A DNA stretch of 33,271 nt from Patescibacteria group bacterium (GCA_004298405.1 SCSL01000037.1:1-33271), one strand, 5' to 3'. Shown: positions 6,918 to 15,949, numbered from the stretch's first letter. Numbers and translations: made by a program. Notes: a model not told the origin generated them from the letters alone.

Positions 6918-9218
6918 ATGGCTTCGTCACTTTATCGACGACTGACCGATCCTGTCGTCCGTCGTGTTGTCGAGGAAATCGCCGAGAGGGCGATCCGCGA
7001 AGAAGCGGCGTCAGGTAGCGGTGGTAATGAGAATGCGATCGCCAAGCGGTTTTTCCGTTTGGTCTTTGGCAACGATTCGCCTGTCCGACAGGTGATCAAC
7101 GCGCTTCCCGGCGGACGTTACACTCCTCATGTTGGTCTCACGCTCGTGGCGGAGTATCTGCGCGAGCGTGCCGACCAGCTCCTTCCAGGTGACACCAGAC
7201 CGGTTGTTCGTAGTCTCCGCGAAGTGCTCCGTCATGTCGCTCCCACCCTGGAAGGGGTTGGCGACGCGGCGGCGGACGTCCTGGAAACGCGGATCGATGC
7301 GAGCATCGACGCCGCGAAGGCTCCCTCAGGTGTGGCCGGTGCCCCCAAGGGAGTTCTGGACAGATGCCGTATCTGGTACGTGGACGGCAGAACCGTCCTC
7401 ATCATCCCCCTGATCCAGAATGATGTCGCCAAGCCCGACGCGTTTGGTGACCCGATTCCGCAGGGCTTGGCTCCTGACCTCATGGCTCGCTGGCTGAGCG
7501 AGGAGTTCACCAAGCAAAGGACCAAGCAGGTTCCTAATCCCAACGGAAAGGGCACTCGCGAGGTACCGATCCCTCCGACCAAGCGACAGCTTACCGGGGA
7601 GGTCGGCCTCAAGGTCTGCATGAGCCTCATCGGAGGTCCGGCGGGCATCACGCGCGAGCAGTTCGAGCTCCTCCAGAAGCTTCTCACTCCAGAGGGTTCC
7701 TGGGAGTCCCAGATCAGCCCACGGGTTCACGTTGTTCTCTCGTGGCTGATCGATGTCCTGTCCTTCGTTCCTCTGACCCTCACTCCTCTTCAGCGGCAGG
7801 AGATCGAGGATCTCGTCCAAACGCTGAGGGCTCGCAGGACGGATCCTGAATGGGTCAACCAGCGGCTGGGGCGTTTCGAGGATGAGGTGAAGAAGTTCCC
7901 GCTCAACCGGGGCCGCTCCTACAACGATGCGGACATTGCCCGCATCCGCGTTCTCGTCGCCCGCATCCGCGACGAGATCGACGTTACGCTGGGAGGAGAG
8001 CAGTCGGTTACCACCCAGGTCCGCAAGGGTCTGGCCATGGTGCCCGAGGTTCTCACCCGCGTGCGGGAGGTTCTGCGCGATTCGGCGCCGTGGCTTTCCA
8101 CGGGCGCCTGGGTGTGGTTGGCCGCGCTCATCGCGGCAGTCATCCTCCTGCTCATCGGCATCCTCGCGCCAGTGGGCGGAAAGGTGGAGGTTGACTCCCT
8201 CGTCCCTGTGGGCGTGATGTTCGGCTCACTGTTGAGCGCGCTTCTGGTTCTTGGTGTATCTTGGCGGCCGCTTCTGGCGACCGGCATCATCACTGGCTTC
8301 CTGATCTACGCATCAGCAGGTGAGTCTTCCACTGCTGTCGTTGCCCTGTGCGCGGTCGCGGGTGGAATCCTCGGATTTATCATCACCTGGCCGGTTCCAT
8401 TCCTCCAGGTGTTCATGAACATCATCCGCGGGATTTTCCCCGGTCAGGCCTCCGGTCTCACGGAAGAATCCCTCAAGAGTGTCGGGCGAAGGATTGCCGC
8501 CTTCTCCCTGTGTGTGGGCGCGGGCATACTGCCGCTTGCAGTCTGGCTCGAGTTCTCGTTCTTCTTCCGGATTCTGATTGTGTCCCTGGGGGGTCTGCTC
8601 CCCATCGGGATCATGTTCGGCCTCAAGGAGACGGGAGCAGAAGGTACCTACGCCGCCGAGACGCTGGCGCGCAAGGCGCTCCTGCGGGTGAACACGGTCT
8701 TCGGAACCCTGGTGATTCCGGTGGTCGTCGCGGCCGGGCTCTGGACCGTCTATAGTGGGTCTCACAAGTCGGACAAGACCACTCCCATCACCGGACCGGC
8801 ATTCATGAGTAAGGTGGTCGACGAGTCCATCGCTGGAGCCAAGGCAGGTGCACAGGCAACGGGTCCCTGGTTCTCGGGGCTTGAGGTGTGGCACTACGCG
8901 CTTGCCGCGGGCGTACTCCTCGTCCTCCTCTTCCTCCTGTTTGGAGGATCCAAGCAGAGTGGAAGCAGTGACCGTTTCTCGGCACTTTCCTCCGTGCTCC
9001 TGGGCGCCCTCTTCGTTGGGCTTCTGGTGGGCGGAGGCATGATGGTCCTTGAAGGGCTGGACAAGATCGGGAGCTGGTTCGAAGATGATCCAGCGCCGGT
9101 CTCGGCTCCCGTGCAGGTTCAACAGTCCCCTCCCAAGGTCAAGAAGCCCACCCGTAGGGAGCTTTGCGACCAGGGGAGGATCGACTTCCAGACCTGTCAG
9201 GAATGGGGCTATAAGTAG
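6918..9218 (+). CDS. large polytopic membrane protein of unknown function
   Basis: Long GC-rich ORF with soluble N-terminal ~400 aa, multiple TM segments and Cys-containing C-terminus; GGGAG upstream of ATG 6918 (ORF opens 6903). Confidence 0.75.
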   Translation: MASSLYRRLTDPVVRRVVEEIAERAIREEAASGSGGNENAIAKRFFRLVFGNDSPVRQVINALPGGRYTPHVGLTLVAEYLRERADQLLPGDTRPVVRSLREVLRHVAPTLEGVGDAAADVLETRIDASIDAAKAPSGVAGAPKGVLDRCRIWYVDGRTVLIIPLIQNDVAKPDAFGDPIPQGLAPDLMARWLSEEFTKQRTKQVPNPNGKGTREVPIPPTKRQLTGEVGLKVCMSLIGGPAGITREQFELLQKLLTPEGSWESQISPRVHVVLSWLIDVLSFVPLTLTPLQRQEIEDLVQTLRARRTDPEWVNQRLGRFEDEVKKFPLNRGRSYNDADIARIRVLVARIRDEIDVTLGGEQSVTTQVRKGLAMVPEVLTRVREVLRDSAPWLSTGAWVWLAALIAAVILLLIGILAPVGGKVEVDSLVPVGVMFGSLLSALLVLGVSWRPLLATGIITGFLIYASAGESSTAVVALCAVAGGILGFIITWPVPFLQVFMNIIRGIFPGQASGLTEESLKSVGRRIAAFSLCVGAGILPLAVWLEFSFFFRILIVSLGGLLPIGIMFGLKETGAEGTYAAETLARKALLRVNTVFGTLVIPVVVAAGLWTVYSGSHKSDKTTPITGPAFMSKVVDESIAGAKAGAQATGPWFSGLEVWHYALAAGVLLVLLFLLFGGSKQSGSSDRFSALSSVLLGALFVGLLVGGGMMVLEGLDKIGSWFEDDPAPVSAPVQVQQSPPKVKKPTRRELCDQGRIDFQTCQEWGYK

Positions 9219-9228
9219 AACAAACTCG

Positions 9229-9254
9229 CGGCTATCTTCAGAGATAGCCGTTTT
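9229..9254 (+). terminator. intrinsic terminator
   Basis: CGGCTATCT-TCAG-AGATAGCCG-TTTT. Confidence 0.85.
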
Positions 9255-9257
9255 CTA

Positions 9258-9286
9258 TTGACGAAATGGGCAAAATATGCTATTTT
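9258..9286 (+). promoter_or_regulatory. sigma70-like promoter TTGACG-N17-TATTTT
   Basis: Near-consensus hexamers at 17-nt spacing between a terminator and the next ORF. Confidence 0.6.
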
Positions 9287-9322
9287 GTCCCGTTCTTTCA
9301 AAACTAAATCTCGGAGGAAGCA

Positions 9323-9838
9323 ATGAGATACAGCATCCCGTTCCTGTTCATGGTCGCGGTCGTTGCCCTTGCGGGTTGTACGACCCTTCACCACCAGGAC
9401 CCGAAGACGGGTCTGGAAGTCACCTACACCGGCCCTGCCAGCGACGCGGTCGAGCTGGTGCACGCGACCGACCCCCGTCCTTTCGAGATGGCCCAGCAGG
9501 CCATGGAAGAGGGGATGGTGACGAGCCTGGCACGTGACGCGGACGGCGATGTTCGCTTCCAGGCCGGGTACCCCTACTCCGGCTACTCGCTCGGCGGCAA
9601 CGTCGGCGGGTATGCCCAGGGGAATGTGGGGTTCGTTCCCGGTCAGGGATTCGTGGTCGGCCCCCCGATCTCGACCCTGCCCCCGCTCTCTACCCAAGTG
9701 GTGGTGGGCGTTTCCGCTCAGACTGGTGACGGGGCGATCGTGCCCTGTCCCAAGGATCGCAAACCAAGAACCGTTGCCGAGCAGGCCGCATGCGCCCTGC
9801 TTAGCGCCAAGACGGCTCTTGAGCGGTCAGACGATTGA
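9323..9838 (+). CDS. predicted lipoprotein of unknown function
   Basis: Signal peptide with lipobox VVALAGC; GGAGG upstream. Confidence 0.75.
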   Translation: MRYSIPFLFMVAVVALAGCTTLHHQDPKTGLEVTYTGPASDAVELVHATDPRPFEMAQQAMEEGMVTSLARDADGDVRFQAGYPYSGYSLGGNVGGYAQGNVGFVPGQGFVVGPPISTLPPLSTQVVVGVSAQTGDGAIVPCPKDRKPRTVAEQAACALLSAKTALERSDD

Positions 9839-9880
9839 GGTCGGACGGGGGAATAGGCTCTCGTTCGACTAAAGGTCTCG

Positions 9881-9934
9881 CTTCACAGCCACTTTAGTGG
9901 CGTTGTACTAGACGGGACTGAAGTCCCTGTGAAG
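9881..9934. repeat. two-arm palindromic element copy A4 (Y-X)
   Basis: CTTCACA-[GCCACTTTAGTGGC]-GTTGTACTAGAC-[GGGACTGAAGTCCC]-TGTGAAG; perfect 7-bp outer stem. Confidence 0.9.
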
Positions 9935-10006
9935 TCCGGGACTGAGTTAACGAGTTCCATTCCCAAAATAGGCGGGGTCCCTTGACCTCGCTAAACCAGG
10001 AGTCCG

Positions 10007-10894
10007 ATGATGAAGTTCTTCCCCATTTTCCTCTCCCTCCTCTTCCCCCTCCCCACCGTGGCGCAAGACGCGCAGGTCCTGACCGTCCAGCAGATACTGG
10101 ATCAGTGTCGGGATCAGTGGGGGGACCGCACCTCCGCCGTGGCGCAGTGCGTCACGAGCCTCCGCCTCGCCGCGGGTGAGTCGCGGGACAGGCAGATCGT
10201 CGCCCGCTTGGGCGAAGGCGAAGAGCGCGACGGGGAAATCCTCGAGCGCATCGACGCCCTCGACAAGAAGGTCGACAAGCTCGCTTCTCGACCGACCCAG
10301 GCCACCCAGCCTGCCCCAACCGCTCCGGTGGTGCAGACCGCACCGACCACCTCGGTCGGCGGCGTGATCTACGGCCGCACCGCCGTTGTAAACTGGACGC
10401 CCGTGGTCCAGCCGACTGTGGTGTCGATCCACTCCCTCACAGGGATGGTTCCCGACACGCTTCATCTCACTGACCTCGACCACCCCACCGCCCGTAGGGA
10501 TTGCGGCGGCGTGGGCGCTCCCCTGGTGGTCTTCTTCGACCACGGCGTGCCGGTGGGCAACATCTTTGCCCCAGCGGGAGCTCCCACAGGTTTCGTCGAG
10601 GTCTACTGGGACCGTCAGAACGACGGAACCCCAGACGGCACCGTCTGGGCGCTGGATCTCGCGAGCCAGAGCGATGTCTGGATCACGTGGGGTCTGAAAA
10701 ACGACCTCACAATCCGGTACCTCCGACCCGGAGGTCAGATCGCGGTGCAGGGTCTCCCTCTGCAAACGGTCTACCACCCAACCGTTCGCGCCGAGGCCTC
10801 CGCCTCCGGTTCGATCGGGTGCAAGAGGTGGGACGGAGCCCGTCGTGGTGGTCACCAGACCATCTCGGCCGGGAGTCTCGAACAGATATGGTGA
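10007..10894 (+). CDS. secreted protein of unknown function with short coiled-coil
   Basis: Signal peptide MMKFFPIFLSLLFPLPTVAQ; AGGAG upstream; ILERIDALDKKVDKLASR; Pro/Thr-rich linker then C-terminal domain. Confidence 0.7.
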   Translation: MMKFFPIFLSLLFPLPTVAQDAQVLTVQQILDQCRDQWGDRTSAVAQCVTSLRLAAGESRDRQIVARLGEGEERDGEILERIDALDKKVDKLASRPTQATQPAPTAPVVQTAPTTSVGGVIYGRTAVVNWTPVVQPTVVSIHSLTGMVPDTLHLTDLDHPTARRDCGGVGAPLVVFFDHGVPVGNIFAPAGAPTGFVEVYWDRQNDGTPDGTVWALDLASQSDVWITWGLKNDLTIRYLRPGGQIAVQGLPLQTVYHPTVRAEASASGSIGCKRWDGARRGGHQTISAGSLEQIW

Positions 10895-10909
10895 CCCTAT
10901 ACGAAAACG

Positions 10910-10964
10910 GACCCTGGTCCTCGTCGAAACGCAACGCGCGTTCCGTCGAGAGGCCAGGGTCTTT
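10910..10964 (+). terminator. long hairpin terminator
   Basis: GACCCTGG...CCAGGGTC-TTTC with extended complementary interior (CCTCGTCG/CGTCGAG). Confidence 0.65.
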
Positions 10965-10982
10965 CGATTTGCATAACAAAAA

Positions 10983-11012
10983 ACTCGACCCTTTTGGACC
11001 GAGCTTTTTATT
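10983..11012 (-). terminator. terminator of the pilin gene cluster
   Basis: On the minus strand: CTCGGTCC-AAAA-GGGTCGAG-TTTTTT. Confidence 0.6.
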
Positions 11013-11018
11013 TTGTAA

Positions 11019-11405
11019 CTACGAACCAGAAACTTCGGTAAGAGCCTCGATGACGAAGGCGGCAATCGCGTAGGCGGCGACAATGATCACCAGCCCAATG
11101 ACCGATTGGGAAAGAAGTTTTTTGGCTTTTTTCACTTTGTCATCCTCTCCTGCTGATGTGAGGTAAAGGAAACCGGCATAGACAACCAGAACAACGAAGA
11201 TGATACCCAGAACCGAGAGCAGGACTTTAATGATGTTTCCGATAAGCTCGGGCAGGTCATTCGTGGTTGCGTCTGTTCCGATGGCTGCTCCAACACTTTC
11301 AAGATCTGTTTTTGCATCAGAGAGCTGGGCAAGAGCTGTTGCTGGGAGTAAAAGCACGGGAAGGGTCGCGAGCCATGCGCTGGCTTTGAGAAAAAGTTTT
11401 TTCAT
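11019..11405 (-). CDS. VirB2/TrbC-like (T4SS_pilin-type) small membrane protein, paralog A
   Basis: Signal peptide ending ATALAQ, two TM segments, DDKVKKAKKLLSQSVIGLVIIVAAYAI. Confidence 0.75.
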   Translation of the reverse strand: MKKLFLKASAWLATLPVLLLPATALAQLSDAKTDLESVGAAIGTDATTNDLPELIGNIIKVLLSVLGIIFVVLVVYAGFLYLTSAGEDDKVKKAKKLLSQSVIGLVIIVAAYAIAAFVIEALTEVSGS

Positions 11406-11435
11406 AGATTGGGAGTGAATAAAAAGTGGGTTTGA

Positions 11436-11864
11436 TTAAGGGGTGGGTACAGCGGCCTCTGAGAGGGCAGTCACGACGTAACTTGTTATGGCATAAGCAC
11501 CAACAATGATGATGAGACCAATGATGGAACTCGTGAGCATCCCCTTTGCTTTTTTGATTTTGTCCGTATCACCTGTCGCAGTCATGTACAGAATACCTGC
11601 GTAGACTGTGATAATGAGAAAGACGATGCCTGTAGCCGCCAGCAATGTGCGGATCATGTTTCCAACGAAGTTGGGTAGTCTGAGCTCTGTTGAGTAGGTA
11701 GTTCCGGCGGCTGCGTTGAGTCCTTGCGTAATTGTGCCAGTAGCACTCGCATCTTCCGTTGTTCCTGTTGTTTGTGCAAAGCTCTGCTGTGGAGCAAGAA
11801 GAAACAGCGCGCTAACCATCACTGCTGTGAGGATCCCAAAGAACATCGGTCGAGATAAAGTCAT
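11436..11864 (-). CDS. VirB2/TrbC-like pilin paralog B
   Basis: Same architecture; TDKIKKAKGMLTSSIIGLIIIVGAYAI. ORF opens at 11891; ATG 11864 fits the signal peptide. Confidence 0.75.
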   Translation of the reverse strand: MTLSRPMFFGILTAVMVSALFLLAPQQSFAQTTGTTEDASATGTITQGLNAAAGTTYSTELRLPNFVGNMIRTLLAATGIVFLIITVYAGILYMTATGDTDKIKKAKGMLTSSIIGLIIIVGAYAITSYVVTALSEAAVPTP

Positions 11865-11944
11865 AGAGTATTTGGGTTCACATAAAGGCACGAAGCTCGT
11901 ACCCTTATGCGAACCCCCATCGATAGCGATGGGGGTTAACGGTT

Positions 11945-12400
11945 CTATCCCCCTGCCGGTGTTGATGATCCAGATGTTGCAGTGATGATTGATTCGACGA
12001 CGAAACTGGCAATCGCATATGCCGCAATGACGATTACTAGACCAATGACTCCAGAAAAGATATATTGCTTTGCTTTCTTTGTCCTTTCTTCATTTCCACC
12101 AGAAGTGATCCATTTGAATCCACCCAAGAGAGTGATGACAACCGCAACGACCCCAAGGAATCCCAGGGCGATACGGATGATCCGTGCAATGGTATCGACC
12201 AGATTCGCCTCACCTAATCCTGCGGTCGCCGCAAACTCCTCTCCCGTGTTCTCACCACCGAATAGTTCGTCGGCTGTGAGCGCTTGCGCGGAGACACCAT
12301 GTACTCCCATCAGAGCAATGGCACAAAATGAGAGAGCCATCACCGCTCCAAGGAAATATCCCAGGTGCTTTTTAGTAAGAATGTTTGTCATAGACTTCAC
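11945..12400 (-). CDS. VirB2/TrbC-like pilin paralog C
   Basis: EERTKKAKQYIFSGVIGLVIVIAAYAI; strong SD GGGAGGTGA upstream. Confidence 0.75.
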   Translation of the reverse strand: MKSMTNILTKKHLGYFLGAVMALSFCAIALMGVHGVSAQALTADELFGGENTGEEFAATAGLGEANLVDTIARIIRIALGFLGVVAVVITLLGGFKWITSGGNEERTKKAKQYIFSGVIGLVIVIAAYAIASFVVESIITATSGSSTPAGG

Positions 12401-12590
12401 CTCCCTTCGTAATAATCCTCCCGCCTATCTTGGCAAGGAAGAGCAAAGAGTTAGGAAATTTATTGAGTTAAAAATATGTTCTTAGCTATTTTACCGACTT
12501 TTTTGGGTTTCGGACATGGAGATATCCACAAATAGGTGGTTAGAGCATTAGAGCGTTAGGGGATTAGGTTTTTTCTAACCACCTAGTACT

Positions 12591-12923
12591 CTAACCAACG
12601 GTTCCGCTTTCAAGCGCGGACACGATCGCTTTGACAATTGCGTAGGCTCCAACAATGACGACCAGACCCAATGACGCCCACTTCATAACCTCCTTTCCTT
12701 TTTTTACATTGTCCGGCACTCCAGCGGAGATGAGCCAGAGGAATCCACCGTAAACGAACATCAAAAGCGCAACCGAACCGGTAATGCCTAGGACGGTTTG
12801 GATAAGACGACCAATGACCTCATTGATGTTCGTTGTCTCCAAAGGATTTGTGAGCACCGCGGCAGAAGCGAGAGATGGAAGAAGAACCAAGAATGCAATG
12901 AGGGAGAAAAAGATGTGAGGCAT
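12591..12923 (-). CDS. VirB2/TrbC-like pilin paralog D
   Basis: MPHIFFSLIAFLVLLPSLASA signal; PDNVKKGKEVMKWASLGLVVIVGAYAI. ATG at 12923 directly follows the upstream stop. Confidence 0.75.
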   Translation of the reverse strand: MPHIFFSLIAFLVLLPSLASAAVLTNPLETTNINEVIGRLIQTVLGITGSVALLMFVYGGFLWLISAGVPDNVKKGKEVMKWASLGLVVIVGAYAIVKAIVSALESGTVG

Positions 12924-12924
12924 A

Positions 12925-13647
12925 CTAGTCTGCATAAAAATATTCAAGTTGGCAGCATTGGACGCTTTCGTCTCCAGGGCAGAGATTTTTTGAGCATAAT
13001 CCATATTGGTACGGATTTCCTTTATCACTACTTTCCGGAAAAGTGTCTGTGTCAATGCAGTCGTAATAATGAAGTGTTGTAAAGATTTCATCCTCACCTT
13101 TCACAGCGTCTGGATAAGTTTGTCGACATTTGCTCTCGCATCCGTGCTCTGTACAGGTTGAGTTCAGATCACATTCGACTCCGAGGGTATCCGTTCCTGT
13201 GCAGGCCTTGTAATTGCTTTCGACAGCCACTGTCCCATATCGCAAGGCTCCTTTGAGCGCGTAAATTCCCAGATAGGAAAACATAACGATGAGGAGACCA
13301 ACCGTGGAGACGGTCATGAATTTTTTCCCTTTGCTGACCATGTCTTTGTTTCCAGCAGAGGCAAGCCAAAAGAATCCTCCGATAATGTACATAAGCAAAA
13401 CGACTCCTCCGATAATTCCAACTACGTAGTTTCCTACGTTTACAATGACAGTGAGAATATCATTGAGCGTACAGTCACCTAAGTTTCCACAGCCTTCAGA
13501 AATTCCTTTCATAAACGGTCCTACTTCTGACTCCGAGCAAGTGGAAGCTCCTCCAGACGGACAGATGTTGGAATTATAGGCGGCAAAGCTTGCCTTTGGG
13601 AGAAGGATGATCGTCAATAAGAGACAAAAGAGCGCGAGGCGTTTCAT
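12925..13647 (-). CDS. VirB2/TrbC-like pilin paralog E with Cys-rich C-terminal extension
   Basis: Signal peptide, two TM segments with KDMVSKGKKFMTVSTVGLLIVMFSYLGIYALKG, then ~95-aa Cys-rich tail. Confidence 0.7.
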   Translation of the reverse strand: MKRLALFCLLLTIILLPKASFAAYNSNICPSGGASTCSESEVGPFMKGISEGCGNLGDCTLNDILTVIVNVGNYVVGIIGGVVLLMYIIGGFFWLASAGNKDMVSKGKKFMTVSTVGLLIVMFSYLGIYALKGALRYGTVAVESNYKACTGTDTLGVECDLNSTCTEHGCESKCRQTYPDAVKGEDEIFTTLHYYDCIDTDTFPESSDKGNPYQYGLCSKNLCPGDESVQCCQLEYFYAD

Positions 13648-15017
13648 AGACTTTGGTTCACTTTGTTTTGTGCGTCTTTGAGAGCTCGCTCCTGATCTGC
13701 CCCTGCAATGAAGTCATCGATCAAATCCAAGAGCGCTTCTTCTGCTACGGATGCGTTTGAGCCCTTATACCAAGATTCAGCGGTAAGGGTTTGTCCTGCA
13801 AAGATGGAAAGGACTTCATCCTCCAGTTGTGAATTGATGAGACTGCGTAAAGCGGCAGGTTTGTTTGCTTCCTCCAGGTAGCTTGTGACTTGCTCTTCGC
13901 TTGCCGCAAATTGCACGAAGTCCCATGCCCAATCGCCCGCATCGGTGGACTTAGCAACAGTTTCTACCCAGTAGTTGGCATAATTAACCGTCTTGCCTCC
14001 ATCAATTTGCGGGAGAGGAGAAACAGCGAAATTCAATTTAGAATTGCCCGCACGAATCAGGTCGTAGTGGTACGAGTAGCCAAAGAAAAACGCTGTGTTA
14101 CCAGATGTGAACGCATCAAATGAGGCTGGCATATCCTCGTTCCAGGTGTAGACCGCTTTGAGGGGATTGGCGAAGTCTGTGTAAAACCGAACGGCTTCTC
14201 CTCCCAAAAATCCTGCATCTGTCTCTTGGGCAAACGCTACGCGACCTCGCGAGTCCGTCATCTGTGTGCCATTTTGCATCATGAGGATCGAGAGAAGATC
14301 AAAAGCGCGTTCGACATTTCTGCTCGTTCCAATCGCGGCTCCAGCCTGGACAATGGTATCGCTCGTGTTGATCTGCGTGAGTTGTGTGACTTGGTCTTGA
14401 AATTGGGTCCAGGTGGTTGGAGGCTCAGGGATTCCTGCGGCGTTCAAAAGGTCTTTGTTGTAAAAAAGAGCCAGTGAATCCATTCCTAAAGGTAGGCCAA
14501 AAATACGATCCTCAGCCTCTGCCTTGCTGTTTGCTTTGTAGGAGCGCAGGACATCCTCTACAACAACATCCACATAATCACTCTTGAGGGCGCGTTCAGA
14601 CATAGTCGGTTCCTCTTGAACTGTGTACACGGTTTCCTTTTTGATCGTACCGCGTGTTTCTGAGTAGGGAATCGTGAGCGAATCTGGTATGGGCTGGATC
14701 AAACTTTCGTATTTTCCAAGCCAGGTATTATGCAGGGAAAAAATGTCCGGTCCTTCTCCTTCGGCAAAGGCGCGGATAAGTTCGTCTTCGTACTCGTCAT
14801 ATCGCAGTTCACGATAGGAGAAGGAGATATTAGGATGGAGGGCTTTGTACGCACTCATGATTCCGCTCAACGTGCTGTCATCATCAAATACACGCCAGAT
14901 GGTGAGGGTCACTGGGGTGGTCGCGAGTTTTTCTGCCGTACTTGATCCACCACAACCGGCCCCCAATAGGATGATTGGGAGAAGCAGGATCGCGATAGAT
15001 CGACGAAAAGACGTCAT
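13644..15017 (-). CDS. ABC-type sugar solute-binding lipoprotein (family 1)
   Basis: Lipobox LLGAGC; LTIWRVFDDDSTLSGIMSAYKALHPNISFSY, EGPDIFSLHNTWLGKYESLIQPI, GLPLGMDSLALFYNKDLLNAAGIPEPPTTW. Confidence 0.85.
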   Translation of the reverse strand: MTSFRRSIAILLLPIILLGAGCGGSSTAEKLATTPVTLTIWRVFDDDSTLSGIMSAYKALHPNISFSYRELRYDEYEDELIRAFAEGEGPDIFSLHNTWLGKYESLIQPIPDSLTIPYSETRGTIKKETVYTVQEEPTMSERALKSDYVDVVVEDVLRSYKANSKAEAEDRIFGLPLGMDSLALFYNKDLLNAAGIPEPPTTWTQFQDQVTQLTQINTSDTIVQAGAAIGTSRNVERAFDLLSILMMQNGTQMTDSRGRVAFAQETDAGFLGGEAVRFYTDFANPLKAVYTWNEDMPASFDAFTSGNTAFFFGYSYHYDLIRAGNSKLNFAVSPLPQIDGGKTVNYANYWVETVAKSTDAGDWAWDFVQFAASEEQVTSYLEEANKPAALRSLINSQLEDEVLSIFAGQTLTAESWYKGSNASVAEEALLDLIDDFIAGADQERALKDAQNKVNQSL

Positions 15018-15892
15018 AGCGTTTTACACGTTTGTTTCAAATAGCGTTTGAAGTCATTTCCTGTCTCATCATGTTTGAGACCAAGTTCGACTTGGGCCTT
15101 GAGAAATCCGAGTTTGTTTCCGCAGTCGTAGCGCGTACCTGCGAATTTACATCCGTAGAGGGCCTTTCCCTGGTTGATTCGAGTGATAAACGCGTCAGCG
15201 AGTCGGATTTCCCCATCTTTTCCTGCGGCTTGCTTGGGTAAGATATGAAAAATTTCTGGGGTCAGGATGTATCGGCCGATCACAATGAGGTCTGAAGGAG
15301 CCTCTTTTTCGGCTGGTTTTTCGACGAAGCGATCAATCTGCCAAACGGAAGGCTCCACCCGCTTTCCTCCGATCACACCGAATCGTGAGACTTCACTTTT
15401 AGGAACTTTTTGCAGAGCCATCACGGGGTCGCCATACGTTTCGTACACGTCCATAAGTTGACGCAAGGCTGGACGATGGTCGTTGTCGATGATGTCGTCA
15501 CCAAACAGCACGGCAACAGGTTCATGTTTATCAATGAAGGGGAGAGCCGCGAGTACGGCGTGGCCATCTCCAAGCGGTTTGGTCTGGCGCACAAAGGCGA
15601 AGTGGGCGAGCCTTGCGATTTTTTTCACGACATCAAGTTCGCGATTTTTCTTTTTCTGCTCAAGTCGGTACTCAAGCTCGAAGTTGCGATCAAAGTGATC
15701 CTCGATGGCGCGCTTTCCGATGGCAGTGACGAAGATAATTTCTTCGATCCCGCTTGCAACCGCCTCCTCGACGATGTACTGGATGACGGGTTTGTCGACA
15801 ACGGCGAGCATTTCTTTTGGTTGGGCTTTGGCCGCGGGAAGAAATCGAGTCCCCATGCCAGCGACGGGGATAATGGCTTTGCGAATTTTCAT
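15014..15892 (-). CDS. galU: UTP-glucose-1-phosphate uridylyltransferase
   Basis: KAIIPVAGMGTRFLPAAKAQPKEMLAVVDKPVIQYIVEEAVASGIEEIIFVT, LFGDDII, KFAGTRYDCGNKLGFLKAQVELGL. Confidence 0.93.
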   Translation of the reverse strand: MKIRKAIIPVAGMGTRFLPAAKAQPKEMLAVVDKPVIQYIVEEAVASGIEEIIFVTAIGKRAIEDHFDRNFELEYRLEQKKKNRELDVVKKIARLAHFAFVRQTKPLGDGHAVLAALPFIDKHEPVAVLFGDDIIDNDHRPALRQLMDVYETYGDPVMALQKVPKSEVSRFGVIGGKRVEPSVWQIDRFVEKPAEKEAPSDLIVIGRYILTPEIFHILPKQAAGKDGEIRLADAFITRINQGKALYGCKFAGTRYDCGNKLGFLKAQVELGLKHDETGNDFKRYLKQTCKTL

Positions 15893-15949
15893 AGTTCGAT
15901 AGACTCACTACTTCAGTACGTGACCCATTGTAGCGCAAAAACAGGAAGA

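Noticed and set aside
8313-9122. 269-aa minus-strand ORF
   Set aside because: Shadow of the GC-rich 771-aa gene; charged low-complexity composition and no initiation signal.
9947-11083. 378-aa minus-strand ORF
   Set aside because: Antisense of the secreted protein at 10007 and spans terminators; the forward frame has signal peptide and SD.
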